Of a DNA stretch of 64,000 bases, positions 8,159 to 16,224 are shown piece by piece. The notes under the pieces are model-generated. The model had not been told where the DNA came from. It searched no databases and saw nothing but the letters and a program-made list of their open reading frames with translations. The stretch spans positions 106,628 through 170,627 of the forward strand of contig JAIXWW010000012.1 of the NCBI GenBank assembly GCA_027491085.1, read 5' to 3'. Each line of letters starts with the position of its first letter. Position 1 is the stretch's first letter. A program made the position numbers and the translations under genes. This stretch comes from Bacteroidota bacterium (lineage in GTDB: Bacteria; Bacteroidota; Bacteroidia; UKL13-3).

Positions 8159-10384
8159 TTACAATTTCTCTAACCAAAAATTTAACATTTTGGTGTATAA
8201 ATGTAAACGTGTTTTGCCTCCACTAATTCCGTGGTTTTTATTTGGATAATACTCTGAATCGAAAACAATATTTTTCTTAATCATTGCATCTACCATTTCT
8301 ACTGCATTTTGAAAATGTACATTATCATCGGCAGTTCCATGTATAATTAAATAGTTTCCTTTAATTTTCTCTACATGGCTTAACGGTGAGTTTTCATCAT
8401 AATTTTTACCATTTTCTTGCGGAGTGCGCATGTAACGCTCTGTGTATATATTATCGTAAAAGCGCCAATTAGTTACTGGTGCTACTGCTATAGCCGATTT
8501 AAATACATCAGCACCTCTACTAATAGCCAAACTAGCCATATAACCTCCAAAACTCCAACCCCAAAAACCAATTCGTTTTGAATCAACATAACTTAGTTTA
8601 CCTAATTCGCTTGCCAAGAATATTTGGTCTTCAATTTCGTATTTACCCAAATTTAAATAGGTACATTTTTTAAATGCTTCGCCTTTAAAACCGGTTCCAC
8701 GAGCATCGGCACAAAAAACAATATAACCTTTATTGGCCAATACTTGGTAAAAATAATAGTTACTTCCCATCCATCTATCCACGGCTAACTGATGGCCAGG
8801 GCCATTATATGCATACATAATAACTGGATATTTTTTATTGGGGTCAAAGTTTTCTGGTTTAATAATAAAAGCATTTAAATCATCGCCAATAGCATTTTTT
8901 ACAGGCATAAATTGTGCTTTAGCTATTTCAAAACCAGCTAATTTAGTATTTAATTTTTCGTTACTTTCTAGCGTACGTAGTTGATTGCCTGCAGCAGTAT
9001 GAATGGTATAAACTGGAGGGGTGTTTATATTGCTCCAAGTATTTAAAAAGTATGATAAACTGCTGTTAAATGTTGGGCTATTCCAACCATGTTTAGTAGT
9101 TAAATTCTTTTTGTTTTTACCATTTAAACCAATGCTATAAACAAAACGTTCGGCTGACAAATTTTTACTTACTTTACCTTCTATAAATTCAGGACTTGAA
9201 TAAAAAATGGTTTTTGTTTTTTCATCAATGCCATAAAATGCATCCACATCAAAATTACCATTGGTTATTTGTTTTACCAATTTACCTTTCAAATCGTATT
9301 GATATAAATGGTTGTAACCATTACGTTCACTAGTAATAATAAATGTTTTGTTATCGTTTAAAAAAGTTAAGTTATCGGTAATTTCAACATAGTATTTATT
9401 TTCTTCGGTATAAATTACACTTGATTTTCCAGTACTGGTATTTGCCAATAATATTTCTAATTTGTTTTGTAAGCGGTTTAAGCGCTGGATAGCCAATACA
9501 TTATTGTCTTTGGTAAATTGAATACGAGGAATATAAATGTCGGCCTCTTTACCGATTTCCATTTCAGCATTTAACTCTGAACGTAAATCATAAACCAAAA
9601 TACCGATGGTAGAGTTAGCCTCGCCTGCTTTTGGGTATTTAAACTTGGTTTGAGTTGGGTATAATTTGCCATACATGGTCATTTCAAACTCTTTAACTTT
9701 ACTTTCGTCAAAACGGTAAAAAGCTATTTTATCGCTATTGGGGCTCCAAGCAAATCCTTTCCAAATGGCAAACTCCTCTTCGTAAACCCAATCAGTTGCA
9801 CCATTAATAATATTATTGAATTTACCATCGGTAGTAATGGTTTCTTCTTTGTTTAAAAACAAATCGTAGTAAAATAAATTGTTGTCTTTTACATAAGCCA
9901 ATTTATTGCCATCGGGTGAGAAAGTGGCATTCATTACCTTAAAAGTAAAAGGTTGAGTCAGCTTTTTATTTTTTATATCGTACACAAAAATATTGGCTTG
10001 GGTAGAATGGCGGTATAAACTTTCGGTATTGCTGGTAAATAAAATTTTATTTTCATCAGCACTAAACTCAAAATTATCAAAGACCAAAATACCACCATTA
10101 AATAATAAATCAATATGTTTTACAATGGTATCTACCAAATTGCCATTGGCAAATTCGTAACGCAATATATTGGCATCGTTATCTAAATTGCAATAATAGC
10201 GGCTATCGTTAAGCGAGGTGAAACCACTAACACCCGCCATTTGAAAAGAGCCTTTAGCATAAATATCGTCCATGCTAATTGGTTTTTTATTTTGCGCAAT
10301 TACTGCTACTGAAAAAAGAAATAAGACTGCTAAAAACAGTGTGTTTTTTCTAGCAAAATACGTTGGAGTAAGTGTATGTTTCAT
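8159..10384 (-). CDS. Dipeptidyl peptidase IV family serine protease (S9)
   Basis: This exopeptidase is expected to release N-terminal X-Pro or X-Ala dipeptides in the periplasm or at the surface. A signal peptide (about residues 1-30, ending VAVIAQ) precedes a beta-propeller domain and a C-terminal alpha/beta hydrolase. The triad is visible: Ser611 in GWSFGGY, Asp at 686/687 in HGTADDNVHF and His718 in NKNHGIS. The double Glu that holds the substrate amino terminus is present in DWVYEEEF, and YAYNGPGHQ matches the family oxyanion region. At 741 residues it is full length. It is transcribed alone, divergent from the SIMPL-domain gene. Confidence 0.94.
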   Translation of the reverse strand: MKHTLTPTYFARKNTLFLAVLFLFSVAVIAQNKKPISMDDIYAKGSFQMAGVSGFTSLNDSRYYCNLDNDANILRYEFANGNLVDTIVKHIDLLFNGGILVFDNFEFSADENKILFTSNTESLYRHSTQANIFVYDIKNKKLTQPFTFKVMNATFSPDGNKLAYVKDNNLFYYDLFLNKEETITTDGKFNNIINGATDWVYEEEFAIWKGFAWSPNSDKIAFYRFDESKVKEFEMTMYGKLYPTQTKFKYPKAGEANSTIGILVYDLRSELNAEMEIGKEADIYIPRIQFTKDNNVLAIQRLNRLQNKLEILLANTSTGKSSVIYTEENKYYVEITDNLTFLNDNKTFIITSERNGYNHLYQYDLKGKLVKQITNGNFDVDAFYGIDEKTKTIFYSSPEFIEGKVSKNLSAERFVYSIGLNGKNKKNLTTKHGWNSPTFNSSLSYFLNTWSNINTPPVYTIHTAAGNQLRTLESNEKLNTKLAGFEIAKAQFMPVKNAIGDDLNAFIIKPENFDPNKKYPVIMYAYNGPGHQLAVDRWMGSNYYFYQVLANKGYIVFCADARGTGFKGEAFKKCTYLNLGKYEIEDQIFLASELGKLSYVDSKRIGFWGWSFGGYMASLAISRGADVFKSAIAVAPVTNWRFYDNIYTERYMRTPQENGKNYDENSPLSHVEKIKGNYLIIHGTADDNVHFQNAVEMVDAMIKKNIVFDSEYYPNKNHGISGGKTRLHLYTKMLNFWLEKL

Positions 10385-10559
10385 GTTTGGTTTGGTTTAA
10401 AATAAAATAATGCCTTTTAAAATTTTAACTCTTTTAAATAATTAGGCATATTTTATGTTTGCTGCAAATAAACACAAGCATTTTAAAAAAACTAAATACT
10501 TTTATGGAAATGGTAACAATTCTGTATCTGTATAATTAAAATCAAATAATTTTAAATTT

Positions 10560-11294
10560 ATGAAAACCATCAAAAACGCGCTAATTGTATTAGCATTTAG
10601 TATTTTAGGCTTTAATGCCATCGCCCAAAACAACACAAACCAAGTTATTAGAAAAAGCATATCAGTTATAGGTACTGCCGAAATGGAAATTGTACCTGAT
10701 GAAATTTATGTTTCTATCACTTTACAAGAGTATAAAGAAAGTGGAAACAAAATAATTATGGAAACTTTAGAAAAAGCCATGCGCGAAGTGCTAAATACCA
10801 TGAAAATAGATACTAAAAACCTAACCGTAGAAGGTAGCTATGGTTATAGAAACTATATTCCTAAAAAACACAAACAAAAAGAGTTTTTTTTAAGCAAAAC
10901 CTACCAATTAAAAATGAGTGAGTTGAGCAAATATAATGAACTAATTGACAGACTAGACGATGAAGGCATAAGCCAAGTAAATATTAGCCGTACACACCAT
11001 AGTAAAATGGAAGAATTTAAAAAACAACTAAAAATAAATGCCATTAAAGCTGCTAAAGAAAAGGCAGGCTATTTATTAGTGGCCATTAACGAACAATTAG
11101 GCGAAGCATTGGAGGTAAACGACCAAGAAAGCAACGAAAATTTTCCTATTTATAGTAACTTTAGAGGCAACAGAATGTATAAAGCTGAAGCTATGGGAAG
11201 TGCTGATTCAGTTTCTAATTGGGCTGAACCTGCCTTAGAAATGAAAACCATTAAAATTACTAGCCAAGTAAATGTGGTGTTTGCAATAAAATAA
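10560..11294 (+). CDS. SIMPL (DUF541) domain-containing exported protein
   Basis: The 244-residue product has a signal peptide (MKTIKNALIVLAFSILGFNA, cut near AIAQ) and then a SIMPL/DUF541 domain: IRKSISVIGTAEMEIVPDEIYV at the front, the long helical middle and a closing strand KITSQVNVVFAI. Members of this family are periplasmic or outer-membrane-associated and have no agreed biochemical role. The ATG is the only sensible start. It diverges from the dipeptidyl peptidase gene, and a repeat-filled spacer follows it. Confidence 0.85.
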   Translation: MKTIKNALIVLAFSILGFNAIAQNNTNQVIRKSISVIGTAEMEIVPDEIYVSITLQEYKESGNKIIMETLEKAMREVLNTMKIDTKNLTVEGSYGYRNYIPKKHKQKEFFLSKTYQLKMSELSKYNELIDRLDDEGISQVNISRTHHSKMEEFKKQLKINAIKAAKEKAGYLLVAINEQLGEALEVNDQESNENFPIYSNFRGNRMYKAEAMGSADSVSNWAEPALEMKTIKITSQVNVVFAIK

Positions 11295-11360
11295 GTTCGG
11301 AGTTTTGAGTTCGAAGTTCGAAGTTTTAAATTTAAAATGTGATAACAGCTGGAACTATCG

Positions 11361-11440
11361 TCATTGCGAGGTACGAAGCAATCTCAAGTTATATAAGCCA
11401 TTAATCGCTTGAGATTGCTGGTTATTGCTCTCGCAATAAA
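11361..11440. repeat. Palindromic intergenic element (ATTGCGAG ... CTCGCAAT type)
   Basis: Nested inverted repeats: inner arms AGCAATCTCAAG / CTTGAGATTGCT about 20 bases apart, and outer arms ATTGCGAG / CTCGCAAT. A half copy (TTGAGATTGCTTCTCTGCG, then GCAATGACG) follows at about 11600-11632. The ATTGCGAGG-n-ACGAAGCAATCT pattern is a common palindromic repeat type in many bacterial genomes. Confidence 0.7.
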
Positions 11441-11445
11441 TGTTC

Positions 11446-11527
11446 GCAATGACGTTTGTTACTGATTATAAAGTTAACATTAAAGGAATGCATTCAGGTA
11501 TAGCAAAGAAGATGCTTACAGCATAAC
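11446..11527 (+). repeat. Direct repeat unit, copy 1
   Basis: It begins GCAATGACGTTTGTTACTG, runs through ATAAAGTTAAC and ends AAGATGCTTACAGCAT. It aligns over its full length with copy 2 at 11625-11706 with few mismatches. Confidence 0.8.
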
Positions 11528-11624
11528 GTTTTAGGTGTTGAATGTTAAGAGTGTGGGAAAATCTGCTTATTCTGCGAAATCAGCTGGAAACTTTGCCCAC
11601 TTGAGATTGCTTCTCTGCGTAATC

Positions 11625-11706
11625 GCAATGACGTTTGTTGCTGATTATAAAGTTAACGTTAATGGAAAGCAATCAGTCAAAGCAAAGAAGATGCTTACAG
11701 CATGAC
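11625..11706 (+). repeat. Direct repeat unit, copy 2
   Basis: A second copy of the 82-base unit, 179 bases downstream of the first. It shares GCAATGACGTTTGTT, AAAGTTAAC and GCAAAGAAGATGCTTACAG with copy 1. Confidence 0.8.
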
Positions 11707-11750
11707 CGAGTGGGGAGTTTATTTACAGCCTCTGGCTGCAATTTATCTTT

Positions 11751-11778
11751 GTATAGACGTTTAATTAAACGTCTATAC
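11751..11778. repeat. Perfect 28-base palindrome
   Basis: Half-site GTATAGACGTTTAA is followed at once by its exact reverse complement, giving a perfect 28-base palindrome with no spacer. It lies in gene-free DNA, with no T-run and no nearby gene end, so it is not an obvious terminator. Confidence 0.85.
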
Positions 11779-11853
11779 CTAATTCCGCATATATTAATGA
11801 TGTAATAGTAGCTATAGAATAAACATTTTTAAAAATATAAATAGGTGCGGGAA

Positions 11854-11886
11854 AACTTTGTCAAAGTTTAGAACTTTGACAAAGTT
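11854..11886. repeat. Perfect 15-base inverted repeat with 3-base loop
   Basis: AACTTTGTCAAAGTT, TAG, AACTTTGACAAAGTT: a perfect 15-bp stem. Each arm is itself nearly palindromic, so the site could form one long hairpin or two short ones. It runs straight into the third copy of the direct repeat. Confidence 0.8.
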
Positions 11887-11938
11887 AACGCTAACGGAAA
11901 GCAATAAGTTAAAGCAAAGGAGATGCTTTAAACATGAG
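11881..11938 (+). repeat. Direct repeat unit, copy 3 (partial, diverged)
   Basis: It shares AAAGTTAACG, TAACGGAAAGCAAT and GCAAAGGAGATGCTT with copies 1 and 2 but lacks their 5' end. It stops about 20 bases before the next gene. Confidence 0.65.
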
Positions 11939-11957
11939 GTGTGTTAACTAAAAGAAT

Positions 11958-12374
11958 TTAGTTGATAATGCTTTTGTCTTTAGCTACAAATTTGGCAAAA
12001 CCAAGCAACGCGCCTGTTACCATTATATTTCTAAAAAAATTAACCATTTCTAGTTCTTTTTCTCTCATTAAATCAGCAGTCATGTTTTCTGTACCTAATT
12101 CATGTCCCATTGCTCTTGGTAAATGAACCAATACAGCCATTAAAATTACATACAAAGCCATGAGTGAATAAGCCAATTTATCGTATTTGCCTATTAGCGC
12201 ACTTATTATAAATAGCACTATACAAACAAGGGTAAAATAGTTCCAAAAGTATGGAAACGGAATATAATCAGGCACAAACGAAGCGCCCACATCAGGCTTA
12301 CCAAGGTGTAAACCAACATAAAGCAAAAATGAAAGTGGAAATATATATTTCCCTAAATTTAAAATTCTGTCCAT
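11958..12374 (-). CDS. Small integral membrane protein, DoxX-like
   Basis: The 138-residue product has about four hydrophobic segments: roughly residues 7-24, 42-62, 68-88 and 113-128. Between the last two lies a polar stretch containing a His and several acidic residues (RAMGHELGTENM). Size and layout resemble DoxX-family proteins, but I see no signature motif, so the family assignment is tentative. It starts 12 bases after the YCII gene and probably forms an operon with it and the Crp-like regulator. Function unknown. Confidence 0.65.
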   Translation of the reverse strand: MDRILNLGKYIFPLSFLLYVGLHLGKPDVGASFVPDYIPFPYFWNYFTLVCIVLFIISALIGKYDKLAYSLMALYVILMAVLVHLPRAMGHELGTENMTADLMREKELEMVNFFRNIMVTGALLGFAKFVAKDKSIIN

Positions 12375-12386
12375 AATTAAAATGAT

Positions 12387-12740
12387 TTAGTTTGTTGGAA
12401 AAGGAATAAGTGGTCTAATTTCTACCGAACTATTTGGATATTTAAGAATAGGGCAAGTTTTACTCCACTCCTGCACTTCAGCTAAGTTATCTGATTTACA
12501 AATTAAAAATCCAGATACCAAAACCGAATTACTCTCTTTATGAGGGCCAGCGGTTGTTCCTTCATTGCTAATAATGGTGGAGTCGTAACGCATAGGTGCG
12601 GTATGAATTAGTTTACCTTGCATGGCTATATGGCCAATCCACGATTGCCACTTGGGCATATCTTCGGCCATGTCTTGCGAGGTTGCTAAGTACCCATCGT
12701 TGGCACTTGCATTGCGAAATAATAATAAATACTCTGTCAT
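12387..12740 (-). CDS. YCII-related domain protein
   Basis: The 117-residue protein has the YCII/DGPF fold pattern: an opening strand EYLLLFRN, a middle helix (MPKWQSWIGHI) and a strand in VLVSGFLICKS, ending EIRPLIPF. Proteins of this family often neighbour sigma factors or regulators in soil and aquatic bacteria and have no settled reaction. Here it is the middle gene of a probable three-gene unit: Crp-like regulator, then this gene 79 bases on, then the small membrane protein. Confidence 0.82.
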   Translation of the reverse strand: MTEYLLLFRNASANDGYLATSQDMAEDMPKWQSWIGHIAMQGKLIHTAPMRYDSTIISNEGTTAGPHKESNSVLVSGFLICKSDNLAEVQEWSKTCPILKYPNSSVEIRPLIPFPTN

Positions 12741-12819
12741 GTTATTTTTGTTTAATGGGTTAATAATGAAGCAAAACTCACCAATTAAAATTTAGGTAAC
12801 GATGACAAAAGTCGATATT

Positions 12820-13389
12820 TTACAGCTTGGCTTTTAGCCTACTAAATACATCTTTATTGATACCTAAATAAGATGCAATGAGTTTGCTCGAAAGCCGTGT
12901 CATGAGCATTGGCCGGTATTCCATGAGCCATTGAATGCGCTCTAATGCTGTTAGCGAAACAAAAGTATTTACTCTATAAACCGAATTGGCATATGATGCT
13001 TCAAGTATTTGCTTATAAACCATATCAAACTGCGGAACTGTTTCCATTAGTGCCTGAAACGATTCTCTATCAATAGCCAAAAGTTCGCATGGCTCAATGG
13101 TTCTAATATTTTCGGTAGCAGGCTTCCCACTTCCAAAACTTTGCAATTCAGAACACCAGTTATCTTCAATTACAATATCTCGTGTGGTTTCGTTCATGTT
13201 TTTATCGTAAACATAAACCTGTAAACAACCTTTAGCCACGAAGTAAACATATTTACAACCATCGCCTTGCTGCAAAAGCTGTTCATTCCTTTTGGTTTTT
13301 ATTTGTTTAAACTTACCTAAAACTGTATCTAAATTAGCTAGGTTATTTCCAAGCCTATTGGTTATTTGATTTTGTAAAACCTCTATCAT
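12820..13389 (-). CDS. Crp/Fnr family transcriptional regulator
   Basis: The 189-residue protein has an N-terminal cyclic-nucleotide-binding type beta-barrel (about residues 25-115, with QQGDGCKYVYFVAKG and CELLAIDRESF) and a short C-terminal helix-turn-helix (about 145-188, LSSKLIASYLGINKDVFSRL). This compact form is common in Bacteroidota, where the ligand is usually unknown. The canonical cAMP-binding Arg/Glu pattern is not clear, so another effector or none is possible. It probably controls the two genes downstream and perhaps itself. Confidence 0.87.
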   Translation of the reverse strand: MIEVLQNQITNRLGNNLANLDTVLGKFKQIKTKRNEQLLQQGDGCKYVYFVAKGCLQVYVYDKNMNETTRDIVIEDNWCSELQSFGSGKPATENIRTIEPCELLAIDRESFQALMETVPQFDMVYKQILEASYANSVYRVNTFVSLTALERIQWLMEYRPMLMTRLSSKLIASYLGINKDVFSRLKAKL

Positions 13390-13723
13390 TGCTGTAAATG
13401 TTTATGTTGTAAAATAGGTTACTTGATCTTTAAATTAACTGCAATTTATTGGCCACCAACTTAACCTCCTAATTTTACAAACTTATTGATTAACACCACA
13501 AATTCAATTTAGTTTGATAGACAAATTAGTTTGGTTTTATCTAATAAATGTTTCAGAACATGTTTTAGTTGCTGGTAAAATCGCTATTTAATTACATCAT
13601 TTACCAATATTAAATTGAGGTGCCAATAAAACAATGAACTGTTTGATTACACAATAAATTACTAACTTTCATTATGAAATATGAGGCAAAATCTTATATT
13701 CGAGCAAATTTTTTAAAACAGAA
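13390..13723. other. Gene-free divergent region between crp-like and YfhO genes
   Basis: These 334 AT-rich bases separate two divergent genes and should hold both promoters. No open frame, repeat or RNA gene was seen. A YfhO-side promoter core (TATATTCG) lies at 13695-13702. Confidence 0.6.
13695..13702 (+). promoter_or_regulatory. Candidate -7 element of the YfhO gene
   Basis: TATATTCG fits TAnnTTTG except for a common T-to-C change and lies 21 bases before the start codon. No good TTTG is found 19 bases upstream. The surrounding TTATATTCG..GCAAAT is shared with the promoter region of the lipoprotein at 43935. Confidence 0.35.
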
Positions 13724-16162
13724 ATGAATAACAATTTTATGAAAAAAGCATTGCCTCATTTTGTGGCAGTTGGGGTAATTTTAATTGCTATGTTTTTTTA
13801 TTTTCAACCATTTTTTGGAGGTAAAGTATTAAAGCAGTACGATGTAAGCCAATGGCGCGCTACTTATGAAGAAACCAGTAAATTTGAAACCCAAACAGGC
13901 GAAAGAACCTATTGGACAAACAGTATTTTTGGTGGAATGCCTAATTATTTGATAGGTGCATCATATACTGGAAATTGGACAAATAACATTTATTTTACCT
14001 TCCAACAAGTATTTAAACACCCAACTGATACTGTATTTTTACTTTTCATTTGTTTTTATATCATGTTATTGGTTTTTGAGGTAAATGCTTGGCTAGCTAT
14101 TATTGGGGCATTGGCCTTTGCTTTTAGTAGTTTTAATTTTATAAATATTGATGCAGGCCATATTACTAAAGGAAATGCCATCGCTTTTATTCCATTGGTT
14201 ATAGCTGGTATTCAAATGTGTTTACACAAAAATAGAATTATGGGAGCTTTACTTACAGGTATAGCAATTTCATTGCAATTGGCTGCTAATCACTTGCAAA
14301 TAACTTACTATCTAATTTTTATAATAATAGCGTGGGTTATTGTGGAAATAGTAGATGCTATTAAAAACGGTACCATAAAGAATGTATTAATTAGTGGCTT
14401 ATTTTTAGGGGTAGCTGCTTTAATAGCAATTGGAACCAATATTACAGGATTATTAACAACCGAAGAATACGGAAAATATAGCTTACGTGCACCAAGTGAA
14501 TTAACCATAGCTGCCGATGGAAAAACCAAGGCAGATAATGGAAGTACAGGCTTAGATAAAGATTACGCTTTAGCATGGAGTAATGGTGTTACAGAGCCAT
14601 TAACCTTACTTATTCCAAACTTTTATGGAGGAGCTAGTAATGGCGAATTAAGTACCAATAGCGAAACTTTTAAATTATTAAAAGCTGCTGGTTACGATGC
14701 CTCAAATGCCAAACAAGCCATTAAACAAATGCCCGTTTATTGGGGCGATCAACCATTTACTGCCGGCCCTATTTATTATGGATCCATTATTTGTTTCTTG
14801 TTTATTTTTGGAATGATAGTAGTAAAATCAAGTGTTAAATGGTGGATTTTAGCTGCTTCTCTATTGGCAATTTTCTTATCAATGGGAAAAAACTTTATGC
14901 CATTAACTACCCTATTTTTCGATTATTTTCCGCTATATAATAAATTCCGTTCGGTTACTTTTATTTTATGCATTACGCAAGCGTTATTCCCTCTTATGGC
15001 ATTATTGTCATTACGCGATTTAATGAACGATAAAATAAGCAAAAAAGATTTAATGAATGGGTTAAAATATGGTGGTGGAATTGTAGCTGGCTTATGTTTA
15101 CTTTTTGCAATCATGCCCGGAATGTTTGCTAATTTTACTGGCTTGAATGATGAAAGAATGGATCCTTCTTTAGTTACTGCATTAAAAGCAGACAGAGAAA
15201 GTATTATGCAAATGGATGCTTTCCGTTCATTTGCATTGATAGCAGCTGCATGCGCTTTAATTTGGTTTTATTACAATAAAAAAATTAAACAATTTGTATT
15301 CATGAGTGTATTGGGTTTATTGGTACTTGGCGATTTATGGCAAGTGGATAAACGTTACCTAAACGATAGCGATTTTGAGAAAAAGAAAGCTGCTGCGTTA
15401 TTTGAAAAAACGCCTGCTGATGAAGAAATTTTGAAAGATCCAGATCCTAATTACAGAGTTTATAACAACACTACCGACTTTGATAAAGATGCCATTACAG
15501 CTTATTACCATAAAACTATAGGTGGTTACCATGGTGCTAAAATGCGTAGGTTCCAAGAGTTAATTGAATGGCAATTGGCTAAAAACAATATGGAATGCTA
15601 CAATATGTTAAATGTTAAATACATTATTTTAGGTGATTCTACAGGTAGAAAATTTGTGCAACGTAATTATGCTGCCAACGGCAATGCTTGGTTTGTAAGC
15701 AATACAAAAATGGTTGCTAATGCTGATGAAGAAATCAAAGCGTTAACAGGCTTTAGCTCTAAACAAACCGCAGTAATTGATAAACGTTTTGAAGGCGAAT
15801 TGGTTAATTTCAAAATGAATTTTGACAGTACTGCATCAATAAAATTTATCAGCTATGCTCCAAACAAATTGGTTTATGAAAGTAATACCAAAACTCCACA
15901 ATTAGCAGTATTTAGTGAAGTGTATTACGATAAAGGTTGGAATGCCTATGTTGATGGAAAATTAGTTCCTCACTTTAGAGCTAATTATATATTACGAGCC
16001 ATGGTAGTTCCTGAAGGTAAACATAGCATTGAGTTTAAATTTGAACCAGCTACAGTTAAAAAAGGTCAAACCATAGCATTGGCATCATCTATTACTTTAT
16101 ATGTAGGTTTAATATTATTGATTGGATTTTCGTTTATCAAAAAACCTAAGGTTAAAGAATAA
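13724..16162 (+). CDS. YfhO family multi-span membrane protein
   Basis: The 812-residue integral membrane protein has about a dozen hydrophobic segments and a polar C-terminal domain before a last membrane helix (near residues 785-803). It matches the YfhO-type proteins of Bacteroidota: the PNYLIGASY region, FNFINIDAGHITKGN, and a C-terminal module with VFSEVYYDKGWNAYVDGK. YfhO proteins resemble GT-C fold glycosyltransferases and are linked to glycosylation of cell-wall polymers in Firmicutes; the Bacteroidota role is not established. Starts at 13724 and 13739 are both possible (MNNNFMKK). The gene stands alone and ends at a terminator shared with the TolC-like gene. Confidence 0.88.
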   Translation: MNNNFMKKALPHFVAVGVILIAMFFYFQPFFGGKVLKQYDVSQWRATYEETSKFETQTGERTYWTNSIFGGMPNYLIGASYTGNWTNNIYFTFQQVFKHPTDTVFLLFICFYIMLLVFEVNAWLAIIGALAFAFSSFNFINIDAGHITKGNAIAFIPLVIAGIQMCLHKNRIMGALLTGIAISLQLAANHLQITYYLIFIIIAWVIVEIVDAIKNGTIKNVLISGLFLGVAALIAIGTNITGLLTTEEYGKYSLRAPSELTIAADGKTKADNGSTGLDKDYALAWSNGVTEPLTLLIPNFYGGASNGELSTNSETFKLLKAAGYDASNAKQAIKQMPVYWGDQPFTAGPIYYGSIICFLFIFGMIVVKSSVKWWILAASLLAIFLSMGKNFMPLTTLFFDYFPLYNKFRSVTFILCITQALFPLMALLSLRDLMNDKISKKDLMNGLKYGGGIVAGLCLLFAIMPGMFANFTGLNDERMDPSLVTALKADRESIMQMDAFRSFALIAAACALIWFYYNKKIKQFVFMSVLGLLVLGDLWQVDKRYLNDSDFEKKKAAALFEKTPADEEILKDPDPNYRVYNNTTDFDKDAITAYYHKTIGGYHGAKMRRFQELIEWQLAKNNMECYNMLNVKYIILGDSTGRKFVQRNYAANGNAWFVSNTKMVANADEEIKALTGFSSKQTAVIDKRFEGELVNFKMNFDSTASIKFISYAPNKLVYESNTKTPQLAVFSEVYYDKGWNAYVDGKLVPHFRANYILRAMVVPEGKHSIEFKFEPATVKKGQTIALASSITLYVGLILLIGFSFIKKPKVKE

Positions 16163-16180
16163 ACAATAACTTTATTCAAC

Positions 16181-16221
16181 AAAAAAAGAGGCTGCCTAAA
16201 TAGACAGCCTCTTTTTTTTTT
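16181..16221. terminator. Bidirectional terminator between YfhO and TolC-like genes
   Basis: The stem AAAGAGGCTG / CAGCCTCTTT has a 10-base loop, a preceding A-run and a following T-run of ten. It sits between two convergent stops. Confidence 0.9.
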
Positions 16222-16224
16222 AAC

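Larger units (their letters stand above)
11295..11957. other. Repeat-rich gene-free spacer
   Basis: There is no convincing open frame in these 663 bases. They hold short GTTCGAAGTT-like repeats just after the SIMPL gene, a palindromic element built on AGCAATCTCAAG / CTTGAGATTGCT, three direct copies of an approximately 60-80 base unit, a perfect 28-base palindrome and a perfect hairpin made of AACTTTGTCAAAGTT. These are listed separately. The whole looks like an accumulation site for scattered intergenic repeats. Confidence 0.8.

Noticed and set aside
13390..13723. tRNA or small RNA in the divergent spacer
   Set aside because: No cloverleaf, T-loop GTTCGAATC-like box or terminator hairpin was found.
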